From: Chitinispirillaceae bacterium
Lineage (GTDB): Bacteria; Fibrobacterota; Chitinivibrionia; Chitinivibrionales; Chitinispirillaceae
Direction of reading: 5' to 3'
Length of the DNA: 39,983 bases
Assembly (NCBI GenBank): GCA_016930275.1
Contig: JAFGHA010000197.1
Coordinates: 1 to 39,983 of the forward strand
Position numbers and translations under genes: made by a program. Position 1 is the first letter of the stretch. Each line of letters opens with the position of its first letter. Positions 24,313 through 32,918 of the stretch are shown in pieces. The notes under the pieces are model-generated. The model searched no databases, was not told the origin of the DNA, and saw only the letters and a program-made list of their open reading frames with translations.

Positions 24313-24745
24313 TTCAGTAGTAATTTTAGCCAGTCAGTAATGTGTACCTGGTTGGTGAAACCACTACCTCGTTCATTTGCCAAATACCTGTTTCAATATT
24401 TACATTTACACTGCTGCTAAACAGGTACGAATCTGTTTTGGAAGGTACCCCGTCCTTATTTTCTCACCGAATTCTAATCGACCTGAAACACGCTGCTCAC
24501 AGTGAGTTACGATATTTTTGTAACAAACATGCCCTTAAGACAAAACTAACCGATTCATAACAATTTTAAAACAATAGGAAGGTATGTTTATAATTGAATA
24601 GAAGGCGTACCGTGCAGAAACCAGATGGAAACAGCAGTGAAAAACCAACTGGAGACAAGGGAAAAACAACGCTTCAGCAGACAGACAATTTACAATGAAT
24701 AGTAATCGACACAACCACCATACCACCTCATTAGAAGGAGTCAGT
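24313..24745. other. Regulatory spacer and pstS leader
   Basis: About 430 bp holding the pstS Pho-box promoter (24535-24594) and a leader of about 145 nt. An inverted repeat GTTAC/GTAAC (24506-24524) lies just upstream of the array. I see no convincing gene; a 72-codon frame at 24342 lacks a ribosome binding site and family resemblance. Confidence 0.45.
24535..24594 (+). promoter_or_regulatory. Pho-box promoter of the pst-pho operon
   Basis: Four half-sites, TTAAG (24535), CTAAC (24546), ATAAC (24557) and AAAAC (24568), run with an exact 11-bp period. After a 10-bp spacer comes a perfect TATAAT (24589-24594). There is no good -35, as expected when a PhoB-class activator occupies that position. 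Confidence 0.72.
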
Positions 24746-25588
24746 ATGAAAAACCGTTTTCTGAGAACCGTGTTCGTTGCGGCAGTCGCCGTATTCGGCC
24801 TGACCATGCTGGTCGCAGGGTCAAAAAAAACCATCACCATCAAAGGGTCAGACACGCTGGTGATCCTCGCACAGCGCTGGGCGGAAAAGTACATGGCGGC
24901 ACATCCCGATGTGGTCATTCAGGTGACCGGCGGCGGCTCGGGTACGGGAATTTCCGCACTTATCAACGGTACCACCGATTTCGCCAATGCGTCACGCGCC
25001 ATGAAAAAAAGCGAAGTGGAAAAGTTACAGAAAAAGTACAACACCCCCGGCAATGAAATCAAGGTAGCCAAAGACGGTATTACCATCTATGTCAACGCGG
25101 AAAACGGCATTGAAGAACTTTCCCTCGCGCAACTCAAGGCAATCTATCTTGCCGAAGTAACCAACTGGAAAGACATTGGCGGAAATGATGCTCCAATCGT
25201 ACTCTACGGACGGGAAAACAGCTCCGGCACCTTTGTGTATTTCAGGGACAACGTTCTCGACGGCAAGGATTACAGCCCCATGATGCAGAGCCTTCCCGGA
25301 ACTGCGGCGGTAGTCAATGCAGTGGTGAAAGACAAAAACGGTATCGGGTACGGTGGTGCCGCGTACGCAGAGGGCATCAAAGTCGTCAAAGTTAAAAAAG
25401 ACGACGCTTCCACGGCTTGTGTTCCGACCGAAGAGACGGTAAAAACAGGGAAATATCCGATTGCACGGTATCTGTACATGTATTCACGTGCGAAACTCAC
25501 TAATGAAAAGAAGGACTACATCGACTGGATTCTCAGCCCCGAAGGACAGAAACTGGTAACGGAAGTCGGTTATTTCCCGGTGAAATAA
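24746..25588 (+). CDS. pstS: PstS-like periplasmic phosphate-binding protein
   Basis: A 280-residue phosphate-binding protein with a Sec signal peptide (about 1-26) and no lipobox cysteine, so it should be free in the periplasm. Phosphate-site segments include IKGSDTLV, the GGGSGTGISALINGTTDFANASR block and the YGRENSSGTFVYF block. It is shorter than E. coli PstS (346) and fits the compact PstS family. ATG 24746 is chosen from the AAGGAG site 5 bases upstream. It is the first gene of pstS-pstC-pstA-phoB-phoR-pstB-phoU and is followed by a hairpin that may raise its level relative to the rest. Confidence 0.9.
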   Translation: MKNRFLRTVFVAAVAVFGLTMLVAGSKKTITIKGSDTLVILAQRWAEKYMAAHPDVVIQVTGGGSGTGISALINGTTDFANASRAMKKSEVEKLQKKYNTPGNEIKVAKDGITIYVNAENGIEELSLAQLKAIYLAEVTNWKDIGGNDAPIVLYGRENSSGTFVYFRDNVLDGKDYSPMMQSLPGTAAVVNAVVKDKNGIGYGGAAYAEGIKVVKVKKDDASTACVPTEETVKTGKYPIARYLYMYSRAKLTNEKKDYIDWILSPEGQKLVTEVGYFPVK

Positions 25589-25611
25589 CCTGACCGTTTC
25601 ATCAATACAAG

Positions 25612-25641
25612 GCACCCGGCATCGTTACGGATACCGGGTGC
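25612..25641 (+). other. Hairpin between pstS and pstC
   Basis: GCACCCGG (25612-25619) and CCGGGTGC (25634-25641) form a perfect 8-bp stem. No T-tract follows, so it is more likely an RNA-processing or stabilising element, or a leaky terminator, than a full stop. Confidence 0.55.
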
Positions 25642-25675
25642 ATCATCCGAACGGTGCGGCAGGGACGATATCATC

Positions 25676-26605
25676 ATGCGAGCATTCAACAAAGTAAATT
25701 TCAGACTTGGCGAATTCATTGCCGAGAAATGCATCGGAGCGATTGCCTTCACCTCGTTCATATTCATCTTTCTCATTCTTTTCTTTGTGTTCAAGGAGTC
25801 AATCCCGCTGGTGCTCGGGCAGGCACTGGACGACAACGGCATGGTTTCGCTCAAAGCCCTGTTCTCGTCGGAGTGGGTTCCGGTATCCAACCACCCCCGT
25901 TACGGTCTGTGGCCGCTCTTTATCGGCAGTTTCAAGGTTACCGCAGTGGCAATGGTTATCGCCTTCCCGATAGCCGTACTCGCGGCGATTTACACCGCCA
26001 CCCTCGCGCCGCCCAAACTCAAGGAGATCATGAAACCTGCAATCGAAATACTTGCCGGGTTTCCCTCGGTGGTGATCGGTTTTTTCGCACTCATGATTCT
26101 CGCCTCGTTCTTTCAGCAAACCCTGGGGCTCAAATACCGTCTTAACGCATTTACCGGAGGCGTCGCGCTCTCGCTCGCGGTTATTCCGATTATTTACACC
26201 GTTGTTGAGGAGACCCTCAACTCCCTGCCGCGCACCATGACCGAAGCCAGCCTCGCACTGGGAGCGACCCGATGGGAAACATCGCTGTATGTTCTCCTTC
26301 CAGCCGCTACACAGGGCGTCTTTGCAGCTTTCCTTCTGGGACTCGGCCGGGCATTCGGCGAGACGATGATCATACTCATGGCTACCGGAAACTCGGCCCT
26401 CTCAACGCTGAGCATTTTCGATTCGGTTCGGACAATGTCTGCGGCAATCGGTGCTGAAATGGCCGAGGTCGTTTTCGGTGACGCACATTATAACATCCTG
26501 TTCTTCATCGGGGTCTGCCTTTTCATTTTCTCCTTCTCACTTAATGCAATCGCCGAATTTTTTCTCAAACAACGCATGATGAAACGATTCAAGGGGGGGG
26601 CATGA
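25676..26605 (+). CDS. pstC: Phosphate ABC transporter permease PstC
   Basis: A 309-residue inner-membrane permease with six predicted helices, the first at about 20-43 (AIAFTSFIFIFLILFFVF). The PstC-type coupling loop ASLALGATRWETSLYVLLPAA and the segment FPSVVIGFFALMIL are present. With PstA it forms the phosphate channel. Its 3' end contains eight G (26593-26600) and overlaps pstA by 4 nt. The ribosome binding site (AGGGAC, about 11 bases away) is weak. Confidence 0.9.
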   Translation: MRAFNKVNFRLGEFIAEKCIGAIAFTSFIFIFLILFFVFKESIPLVLGQALDDNGMVSLKALFSSEWVPVSNHPRYGLWPLFIGSFKVTAVAMVIAFPIAVLAAIYTATLAPPKLKEIMKPAIEILAGFPSVVIGFFALMILASFFQQTLGLKYRLNAFTGGVALSLAVIPIIYTVVEETLNSLPRTMTEASLALGATRWETSLYVLLPAATQGVFAAFLLGLGRAFGETMIILMATGNSALSTLSIFDSVRTMSAAIGAEMAEVVFGDAHYNILFFIGVCLFIFSFSLNAIAEFFLKQRMMKRFKGGA

Positions 26606-27507
26606 AACTCGGTAGAGAAGCGGCGGGAAAAGGGTTCATCTTCCTTACCTCCGGCAGTGCATTTCTTATTATCGCCGTTATCATATTCATCTGCATAACC
26701 ATCCTCCATGGCGGCTGGAGCACCTTGAGCTGGGAATTCATTTTCAGCGCTCCCGAAAACGGCATGACCGAAGGCGGCATTTTTCCGGCAATCATCGGGA
26801 CCTTCATGCTGGTATTCATCATGTCGCTTGTTGGTGTTCCGGTAGGTACCGTCACCGCGATCTTTCTCTCCGAATATGTCAAGCGAAGTTCGTTCATCGC
26901 AAAAACCATCAGGTTCGCCGTCAATACCCTTGCCGGCATTCCCTCCATTGTTTTCGGACTCTTCGGGCTCGGGTTCTTTATACAGTTTGTCGGAAGGAAC
27001 ATGGACCGGGCATTCTCCCCGCCGGGAGAGCTGGTCTGGAGTCAGCCGTCTTTGCTCTGGGCAGGTCTTACCATGGCGCTCCTCACGCTGCCGATTGTCA
27101 TTGTCGTTGTAGAAGAGGCGATCGCCTCTGTTCCGCGTGAACTGCGTGAAGCAAGTCTCGCACTGGGTGCCACCAAATGGGAGACGATAACCCGGATCGT
27201 TCTGCCGAACTCAATTACCGGTATACTGACCGGTGGAATTCTTGCGGTAAGTCGCGGTGCGGGCGAGGTTGCACCGATTCTCTTTACCGGAGCCGCCTAT
27301 TTTCTTCCCTATATACCGCACCGGCTCTCCGACCAGTTCATGCAACTGGGGTATCATGTGTACGTCATGGCAACCCAGTCTACCAACGTTGAACAAACGA
27401 TGGGTATTCAGTATGCCACCACCCTTGTGCTGCTGCTGCTGACATTTCTCCTCAACCTTTCAGCAATTCTGCTGCGGTACCAGTTGCGAAAGAGAATGCG
27501 CGTATGA
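26602..27507 (+). CDS. pstA: Phosphate ABC transporter permease PstA
   Basis: A 301-residue permease paralogous to PstC with the matching coupling loop REASLALGATKWETITRIVLP and the conserved FAVNTLAGIPSIVFGLFGLGFF segment. Its start codon overlaps the pstC stop (ATGA), so translation is probably coupled. It pairs with PstC and with the ATPase PstB, whose gene lies downstream of phoB and phoR rather than next to pstA as in E. coli. Confidence 0.9.
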   Translation: MKLGREAAGKGFIFLTSGSAFLIIAVIIFICITILHGGWSTLSWEFIFSAPENGMTEGGIFPAIIGTFMLVFIMSLVGVPVGTVTAIFLSEYVKRSSFIAKTIRFAVNTLAGIPSIVFGLFGLGFFIQFVGRNMDRAFSPPGELVWSQPSLLWAGLTMALLTLPIVIVVVEEAIASVPRELREASLALGATKWETITRIVLPNSITGILTGGILAVSRGAGEVAPILFTGAAYFLPYIPHRLSDQFMQLGYHVYVMATQSTNVEQTMGIQYATTLVLLLLTFLLNLSAILLRYQLRKRMRV

Positions 27508-27543
27508 CACCTCTAACTGCCATGTTCCGGGAGGAGTAGTTCC

Positions 27544-28233
27544 ATGAGTCATGAAAAAATACTGATCATTGAAGATGATGACGATATCGCCGAACTGATC
27601 AGATACAATCTTGTCAAAGACGGTTTCCGGCCCGTTTCGGTAGCAAGTGGCGAATCAGCCCTGGAACGGTTGAATTACGAACCATTCGATCTGGTACTGC
27701 TCGATCTGATGCTTCCGGGTATCGACGGCCTCGACGTCTGCCGTGAGCTTAAAAGCAGCGATACCCATCGTTCGATACCGGTGATCATGCTTACCGCCAA
27801 AGGCGAAGAAAGTGATATCGTCACCGGTCTGGAGCTGGGCGCCGACGACTATATCGTCAAACCCTTCAGCCCCAAGGTGGTTGTGGCCAGGATCAGATCG
27901 GTGCTGCGCCGCAGGATTTCCTCAAAACTCATTGGCGCCGAACCACTGGTATTCGGTGTGCTCTCGATACATCCCGGAAAACGTGAAGTCATGGTGGGCG
28001 ATAAAGCGGTTGTACTTACCAACCTTGAATTCATGGTGCTTCATTTTCTGGCCCAAAGACCGGGCTGGGTCTATACCCGATATCAGATTGTTGAAGGGGT
28101 ACGCGGCAACAACTACCCTGTTACCGACCGGTCGGTGGATGTCCTGATTGTCGGATTGCGGAAGAAACTGGGTAGTGCCGGTGATTATATTGAAACCGTA
28201 CGCGGCGCGGGATACCGGTTCAAGGGAGAATAA
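27544..28233 (+). CDS. phoB: PhoB-like response regulator
   Basis: A 229-residue OmpR/PhoB-class regulator. The receiver domain (about 4-118) has the acidic pocket E10-D14, the phosphoacceptor Asp54 (LLDLMLPG), Thr84 and Lys106 (VKPF). The winged-helix DNA-binding domain (about 130-228) contains VLTNLEFMVLHFLAQRPGWVYTR and ends with VRGAGYRFKGE. Such regulators bind direct repeats of 11-bp period as dimers, which fits the arrays found at several promoters in this window. GGAGGAG precedes the ATG. The gene stands between pstA and phoR. Confidence 0.88.
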   Translation: MSHEKILIIEDDDDIAELIRYNLVKDGFRPVSVASGESALERLNYEPFDLVLLDLMLPGIDGLDVCRELKSSDTHRSIPVIMLTAKGEESDIVTGLELGADDYIVKPFSPKVVVARIRSVLRRRISSKLIGAEPLVFGVLSIHPGKREVMVGDKAVVLTNLEFMVLHFLAQRPGWVYTRYQIVEGVRGNNYPVTDRSVDVLIVGLRKKLGSAGDYIETVRGAGYRFKGE

Positions 28234-28234
28234 C

Positions 28235-30058
28235 GTGCGGCCCAGAAAACTTGTCTGGCAATTATACATTATTTTCATACTCACCATGCTTGTCCCGGCG
28301 GCAATGCTTGCATGGTATACGACCGTTTCGTTTCGCGATTTCTTTCTCGACAATACCGTTGACGGACTTACCGAGCAGGCCCATCAGATCGGTTCGCACA
28401 TGGAAGGGTATATCGGCAACAGCGATCGTCAGGTGATTGATTCTCTCTGTAAAGTTCTGGCAAAGGGAGTTCCTACCCGCTTTACGGTAATCGCGCTTGA
28501 CGGCACCGTACTGGGCGACTCGGAACGCGATCCCGCCTCAATGGAAAACCACCGCAACCGCATGGAGATCATTGCTGCGTTTTCGGGAAAAACCGGCATC
28601 TCCGAGCGGTTCAGCCATACGCTGGGCCAAACGATGATCTACGTGGCGGTCCCCATTTACCACAATGGTACCCGTTCAGGCATTATACGGACTTCGCTGT
28701 CAACCGCATTCATTCAGCGTGAACTGACCCGCATGTACCGGCATATCGCATTGGGCCTGTTTATGCTCCTGCTGATTGCCGCACTGGTAAGTTATGTTGT
28801 TTCCCGGAGTATCAGTCAGCCGATAAACATTATAAAAATCGGGGCTCAACGGTTTTCATCCGGAGATTTTTCGACCAAACTCCCTCCGGCGGGGTGCGAA
28901 GAGATCGACCAGTTGTCAGCGGTGCTCAACGAGATGGCAATGCACCTGCGCACTTCAATAAATGGTATTACCGAGCAGCGTAACCGCCTCAGCTCGGTGC
29001 TCTCCAGCATGGCCGAAGGGGTTATTGCCGTCGACACCGAGCACCGGATCATTGCAATCAATAATGCTGCCGTCCAGCTCTTCGGTCTTAAGGAGGTGCC
29101 GGGAATCGGCACCTGGATCGGCGAGGTGCTCCGTTACACAAAAATAAACGACTACATATCCGATATCAGCGATAGCGGCAGGGAACGTTCCGGAGAGACG
29201 ATCGTCGTGGGCGACGAAAGCGACGCCGATACGACTGAACGACTGCTCCAGCTGCACGGCAACGCGCTCTGCGACGGCGAGGGAAAAACCATCGGTGTAC
29301 TGGTGGTCATCAACGATGTGACGCGTCTCAAGCGGCTCGAAACTATGCGCAGCGATTTTGTCGCCAACGTTTCCCATGAGCTGCGCACACCGCTCACCTC
29401 GGTAAAAGGCTTCGTCGAAACGCTGCTTTCCGGTGCACTTGAAGACAAAGAGGAGTCCAGACGGTTTCTTCATATTATTGCCCGTCAGGTTGACCGTCTG
29501 TCGACCATTGTGGAGGATCTGCTTGCGCTCTCGCGTATCGAAGAGGAAGCGCAGTCGCACACCCCCGATTTTGTTGTAACCTCCATCGCCGACATTCTAG
29601 ACAATGTGCAACAGACTTGCAGCGCAAAAGCGGAAGCAAAAAAGATCGTGATCGAACGACAGTGCCCGGACGATCTTCGCGCCTCGCTGGAACCGGCACT
29701 GATTGAAGAGGCGCTGATCAATCTCTGCGACAATGCGATCAATTACTCTCCCGACAATGCAACGGTGCAGCTTGCGGTCTCCGCTGATCACCAGTCGAAT
29801 GAACTGACCTTTCAGGTGACCGATCACGGACCCGGCATTGCCGCCAAATATCACGAACGGATATTCGAGCGGTTTTACCGGGTCGACAAGGCGCGCAGCC
29901 GGAAACTCGGCGGCACCGGTCTCGGCCTCTCGATTGTCAAACACATCGCCATGGTCCACGGCGGGAGTGTTTCCGTCCGGAGCGCCCCCGGAAGCGGCAG
30001 TACCTTCATCATTACAATCCCCCTGCAACGCGACAACAGCAAGGAAGTGGTGGAATAA
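28235..30058 (+). CDS. phoR: PhoR-like phosphate sensor histidine kinase
   Basis: 607 residues from GTG 28235, chosen because AAGGGAG lies just upstream and phoB ends at 28233; the frame is open further into phoB. Layout: membrane helix about 8-28, an extracytoplasmic domain of roughly 140 residues, a second helix about 169-190, HAMP (190-243) and PAS (about 249-360). HisKA follows with phospho-acceptor His381 ([15 protein letters not shown]), then HATPase_c with N box ([10 protein letters not shown]), G1 (DHGPGI) and G2 ([12 protein letters not shown]). The sizeable sensor domain is unlike E. coli PhoR, which has almost none, and resembles Bacillus-type PhoR. It should phosphorylate PhoB when phosphate is low. 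Confidence 0.88.
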   Translation: MRPRKLVWQLYIIFILTMLVPAAMLAWYTTVSFRDFFLDNTVDGLTEQAHQIGSHMEGYIGNSDRQVIDSLCKVLAKGVPTRFTVIALDGTVLGDSERDPASMENHRNRMEIIAAFSGKTGISERFSHTLGQTMIYVAVPIYHNGTRSGIIRTSLSTAFIQRELTRMYRHIALGLFMLLLIAALVSYVVSRSISQPINIIKIGAQRFSSGDFSTKLPPAGCEEIDQLSAVLNEMAMHLRTSINGITEQRNRLSSVLSSMAEGVIAVDTEHRIIAINNAAVQLFGLKEVPGIGTWIGEVLRYTKINDYISDISDSGRERSGETIVVGDESDADTTERLLQLHGNALCDGEGKTIGVLVVINDVTRLKRLETMRSDFVANVSHELRTPLTSVKGFVETLLSGALEDKEESRRFLHIIARQVDRLSTIVEDLLALSRIEEEAQSHTPDFVVTSIADILDNVQQTCSAKAEAKKIVIERQCPDDLRASLEPALIEEALINLCDNAINYSPDNATVQLAVSADHQSNELTFQVTDHGPGIAAKYHERIFERFYRVDKARSRKLGGTGLGLSIVKHIAMVHGGSVSVRSAPGSGSTFIITIPLQRDNSKEVVE

Positions 30059-30831
30059 TGAATCAACAATCCAAGCAAACAATCAAGATACAGGTGGAGA
30101 GCCTGAATTTCTTTTACGGTAATGTGCAGGCGCTCTTTAACATCAACCTCTCGATGCCGTCAAAAAAAGTAACTGCATTCATCGGACCGTCGGGGTGCGG
30201 CAAATCAACCTTTCTCCGCACCCTCAACCGGATGAACGATACAATCGACCGCACCCGGATCGAAGGGACGATCAGTATCGACGATCGCAACATCTACGGG
30301 AGCGATATCGATGTGGTTCATCTTCGCAAGCGGGTGGGAATGGTGTTCCAGAAATCGAATCCGTTTCCCAAATCCGTTTTCGAGAATGTCGCCTTCGGAC
30401 CCCGCATCCATGGTCTCAGAAACAAAACGGAACTCTACGGCATCGTCGAAAAAAGTCTGGTACAGGCAGGCCTCTGGGACGAGGTGAAGGACCGCCTTAA
30501 CGACAATGCGCTCGGACTCTCCGGTGGACAACAGCAGCGCCTCTGCATTGCCCGTGCCCTTGCCGTGGGCCCCGAGATTCTCCTGATGGACGAACCCGCT
30601 TCCGCACTCGATCCCCGTTCCACGGCGCGTATCGAAGATCTGATTGGCGATCTTAAAAACGATTTCACCATCATCATTGTAACCCACAACATGCAGCAGG
30701 CAGCCCGGGTTTCCGATTACACCGCATTCTTTTACGAAGGCGAACTGGTGGAACATGGTGACACCAAACAGATATTCACCATGCCGAAAAAGAAAAAAAC
30801 CGAAGATTACATCACCGGCCGTTTTGGCTGA
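30058..30831 (+). CDS. pstB: Phosphate ABC transporter ATPase PstB
   Basis: A 257-residue ATPase. Walker A is GPSGCGKST (43-51), followed by the PstB-specific [12 protein letters not shown]. The Q-loop region is [21 protein letters not shown], the signature [16 protein letters not shown], and Walker B is [12 protein letters not shown]. Its ATG shares a base with the phoR stop (TAATG), so the pair is translationally coupled. It energises PstC/PstA and, with PhoU, reports transport status to PhoR. Confidence 0.93.
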   Translation: MNQQSKQTIKIQVESLNFFYGNVQALFNINLSMPSKKVTAFIGPSGCGKSTFLRTLNRMNDTIDRTRIEGTISIDDRNIYGSDIDVVHLRKRVGMVFQKSNPFPKSVFENVAFGPRIHGLRNKTELYGIVEKSLVQAGLWDEVKDRLNDNALGLSGGQQQRLCIARALAVGPEILLMDEPASALDPRSTARIEDLIGDLKNDFTIIIVTHNMQQAARVSDYTAFFYEGELVEHGDTKQIFTMPKKKKTEDYITGRFG

Positions 30832-30853
30832 GAACACGCTAACGAGGTACCCC

Positions 30854-31537
30854 ATGGCGAAACATTTGCAACGTGAACTTGATGCACTGCAGAAACAACT
30901 GCTCTCGCTCGCATCGATTGTCGAGGAACAGCTCACTTCCGCCGTCCGTTCGGTTGAGAAAAAGGATGCCCCCGGAGCGCGGCGGATAATCGAATTTGAC
31001 CGTAATGTCGACCTGCTTGAGGTCGAAGTGGAAGAAGAGTGCCTCAAACTGCTCGCTCTGCATCAACCGGTGGCAATCGATCTGCGGTTTATTATCGCAG
31101 TCCTTAAAATCAATAATGACCTTGAACGGATCGGGGATCTCGCAGGCAACATCGCTGAACGCGCAATCGCCCTTGCGGTGACTCCTTCGTTTACCTTTAC
31201 TTCCAAACTTCCGCTTATGTGCGAAAAAGCAGTCACCATGCTCAGGCAGAGTCTTGATTCGCTGTTTAAAATGGATATAGCGCTTGCAAAGAGTGTCTGC
31301 AAAGCCGATGGAGAGGTAGACGATCTCTACCGCGACATGATCGGGATTGTACGCGACGGAATCGTGGCGAATACGGAACGAGTGGATGAGTTTCTGCTGA
31401 TCATGTCGGTATCACGGCATCTTGAGCGGATCGCGGATCACGCCACCAATATTGCCGAGGATGTGATTTACATGATTGAAGGTGATATTGTCCGGCATAA
31501 TGAGGCACGGATGTTTTCAGGGGAAGTGGATACCTGA
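30854..31537 (+). CDS. phoU: PhoU-family phosphate signalling protein (paralogue 2)
   Basis: A 227-residue PhoU with two helical bundles carrying ERIGDLAGNIAE and ERIADHATNIAED. ATG 30854 is chosen because GAGGT lies just upstream; the frame is open into pstB. It is the last gene of the pst-pho operon, the position typical of the PhoU that represses PhoR. The other copy at 22938-23636 stands apart next to the outer-membrane receptor, so the two may have separate roles. Confidence 0.9.
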   Translation: MAKHLQRELDALQKQLLSLASIVEEQLTSAVRSVEKKDAPGARRIIEFDRNVDLLEVEVEEECLKLLALHQPVAIDLRFIIAVLKINNDLERIGDLAGNIAERAIALAVTPSFTFTSKLPLMCEKAVTMLRQSLDSLFKMDIALAKSVCKADGEVDDLYRDMIGIVRDGIVANTERVDEFLLIMSVSRHLERIADHATNIAEDVIYMIEGDIVRHNEARMFSGEVDT

Positions 31538-31553
31538 CCGGTGTTGCGCAAAT

Positions 31554-31576
31554 CGGGCGGCGGACGCGGCCGCCCG
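31554..31576. terminator. Hairpin between convergent phoU and the M48 protease gene
   Basis: CGGGCGGC (31554-31561) and GCCGCCCG (31569-31576) form a perfect, very GC-rich 8-bp stem with a 7-base loop in a 50-bp convergent spacer. T-tracts are poor on both sides. It probably serves both genes. Confidence 0.55.
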
Positions 31577-31587
31577 TTGCTGGAGTG

Positions 31588-32397
31588 TTACAACAGCGAC
31601 CGTATTGCCTCGAATTCATCGGTATACAGCAGTGTATCACTCTCCATCGAAGCGCCGGGCACCTTTTCGATAACCTTCTCCACCCGATCGATTCGGTCAC
31701 TCAACGGCGGATGCGTCGAGAAAGGTTCGAATATCTTCGGTTCATTCCCGTAACGATCCTTCAGTTTCTGGAGAAAATTCCGCATGCCGATCGGGTTCAC
31801 TCCGGCAAGCGTGCTGTAGGCCACCGCACAACTGTCCGCTTCGAATTCATTGTCGCGGGAATATTTCAGAAACGTCATGTTACCGACCAGCGCCGCCAAT
31901 GCCGAAGCGATCGAAGCGCTGTCGCCGAAAAGAATCGAACTCGCATAACCGAAAGCGGCCTGCTCCAGAAACAGATCCCGGCCATGATACTGGGTGATGT
32001 GCCCTACTTCATGGGCGATCACTCCCGCCACTTCGGCGAGGTTGTCGGCATTTTTCAACAGTCCGGTATTGACATATACGTGTCCTCCCGGAATGGCGAA
32101 GGCATTGATCGAGGTGTCCTCCAACACCGTAAACGTGAACTCAAGCGACTCCCGGTCGGACTGCCGGTCGGCAATCTTCTGCCCGAGAGAATCGACGAAC
32201 TTGCTCACGCGCGCATCCCCGTGAAAATGGGGATAAGAAATTGAATCCTTGTCGATTTCCGCCTTGAACGAATTACCGAGTTCGACCTCCTGTTCATCGG
32301 AAATGACAAACGGCGCCACCCAACCGGCAATGCGATTGCAGGTGATCAAATTGATGCTGACCACGATGACGGGAATTATCAGTTTGAATTTCGACAT
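31588..32397 (-). CDS. M48-family lipoprotein metalloprotease
   Basis: A 269-residue zinc protease with the motif HEVGH (129-133) and the third ligand region NEFEAD (Glu184). The signal segment ends LITC, so Cys20 is a likely lipidation site and the protein should be anchored in the envelope facing the periplasm. Short M48 lipoproteins such as LoiP and BepA act in outer-membrane protein quality control. ATG 32397 is chosen from AAAGGTGA just upstream; the reading from 32472 starts in spacer sequence. No operon partner is apparent. Confidence 0.85.
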   Translation of the reverse strand: MSKFKLIIPVIVVSINLITCNRIAGWVAPFVISDEQEVELGNSFKAEIDKDSISYPHFHGDARVSKFVDSLGQKIADRQSDRESLEFTFTVLEDTSINAFAIPGGHVYVNTGLLKNADNLAEVAGVIAHEVGHITQYHGRDLFLEQAAFGYASSILFGDSASIASALAALVGNMTFLKYSRDNEFEADSCAVAYSTLAGVNPIGMRNFLQKLKDRYGNEPKIFEPFSTHPPLSDRIDRVEKVIEKVPGASMESDTLLYTDEFEAIRSLL

Positions 32398-32918
32398 AGT
32401 TTCACCTTTGAATGGATCTCTTTTTTGGGTAATAGGAGATAGACAATAGGCAATAGTAAAACCCGTTTCCACTAAATGAATTCTTCTGAATTCTGTCTAC
32501 TGATTCCTTATCGTACCATTCGGTCCCCAATTAAACTACTCCCTGATTCTGCAATCAGTTTCTTCACAACGACTGCTTCAACAGGGAAATCGGGACACCA
32601 CTGCTCAAGAAATACTCGATTCCGGGAATGGAATCAATAGTTCTGAGTCAGGTTCATGGTATCTTCCTCCCAGGAGGAATGAACATCTTGCCTTGGATAA
32701 GGCATGCGCCTCTCAGACAGGAGAGGTCACGTCGGCATCCCGTCGACGGGTGCGGTGACTGGCGGAGAATACACCTGCTCATTTCCTTCCCGTGTAAAGG
32801 CTTCTCCGGAAAGGTACTCGAAGCGGGAACCGGCTCCGAAGGCGTATGCAAAGTCGTGGAGGTGTTTTAATCTTCGGTCAGCTGCTTTATTCCTTCGATC
32901 GAGGTCCGCAGGAATCAC
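32398..32918. other. Long spacer with short repeats, no supported gene
   Basis: About 520 bp between two minus-strand genes. Near the protease gene lies a repetitive stretch (32430-32456) built on AATAG units. The rest (32600-32900) has coding-like composition and short open frames on both strands, but I recognise none and see no good start. It may be a gene or mobile-element remnant. Confidence 0.4.

Noticed and set aside
24342..24560. 72-codon frame upstream of pstS
   Set aside because: It has no ribosome binding site, resembles no family and runs through the Pho-box array.
28148..28234. Longer phoR starting inside phoB
   Set aside because: The extra residues lie in phoB coding sequence and precede a good ribosome binding site and GTG at 28235 that place the membrane helix near the N-terminus.
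32628..32870. Short frames in the spacer next to the radical SAM-GT2 gene
   Set aside because: Frames on both strands are short, lack ribosome binding sites and show no recognisable motif. I report the region as a spacer only.
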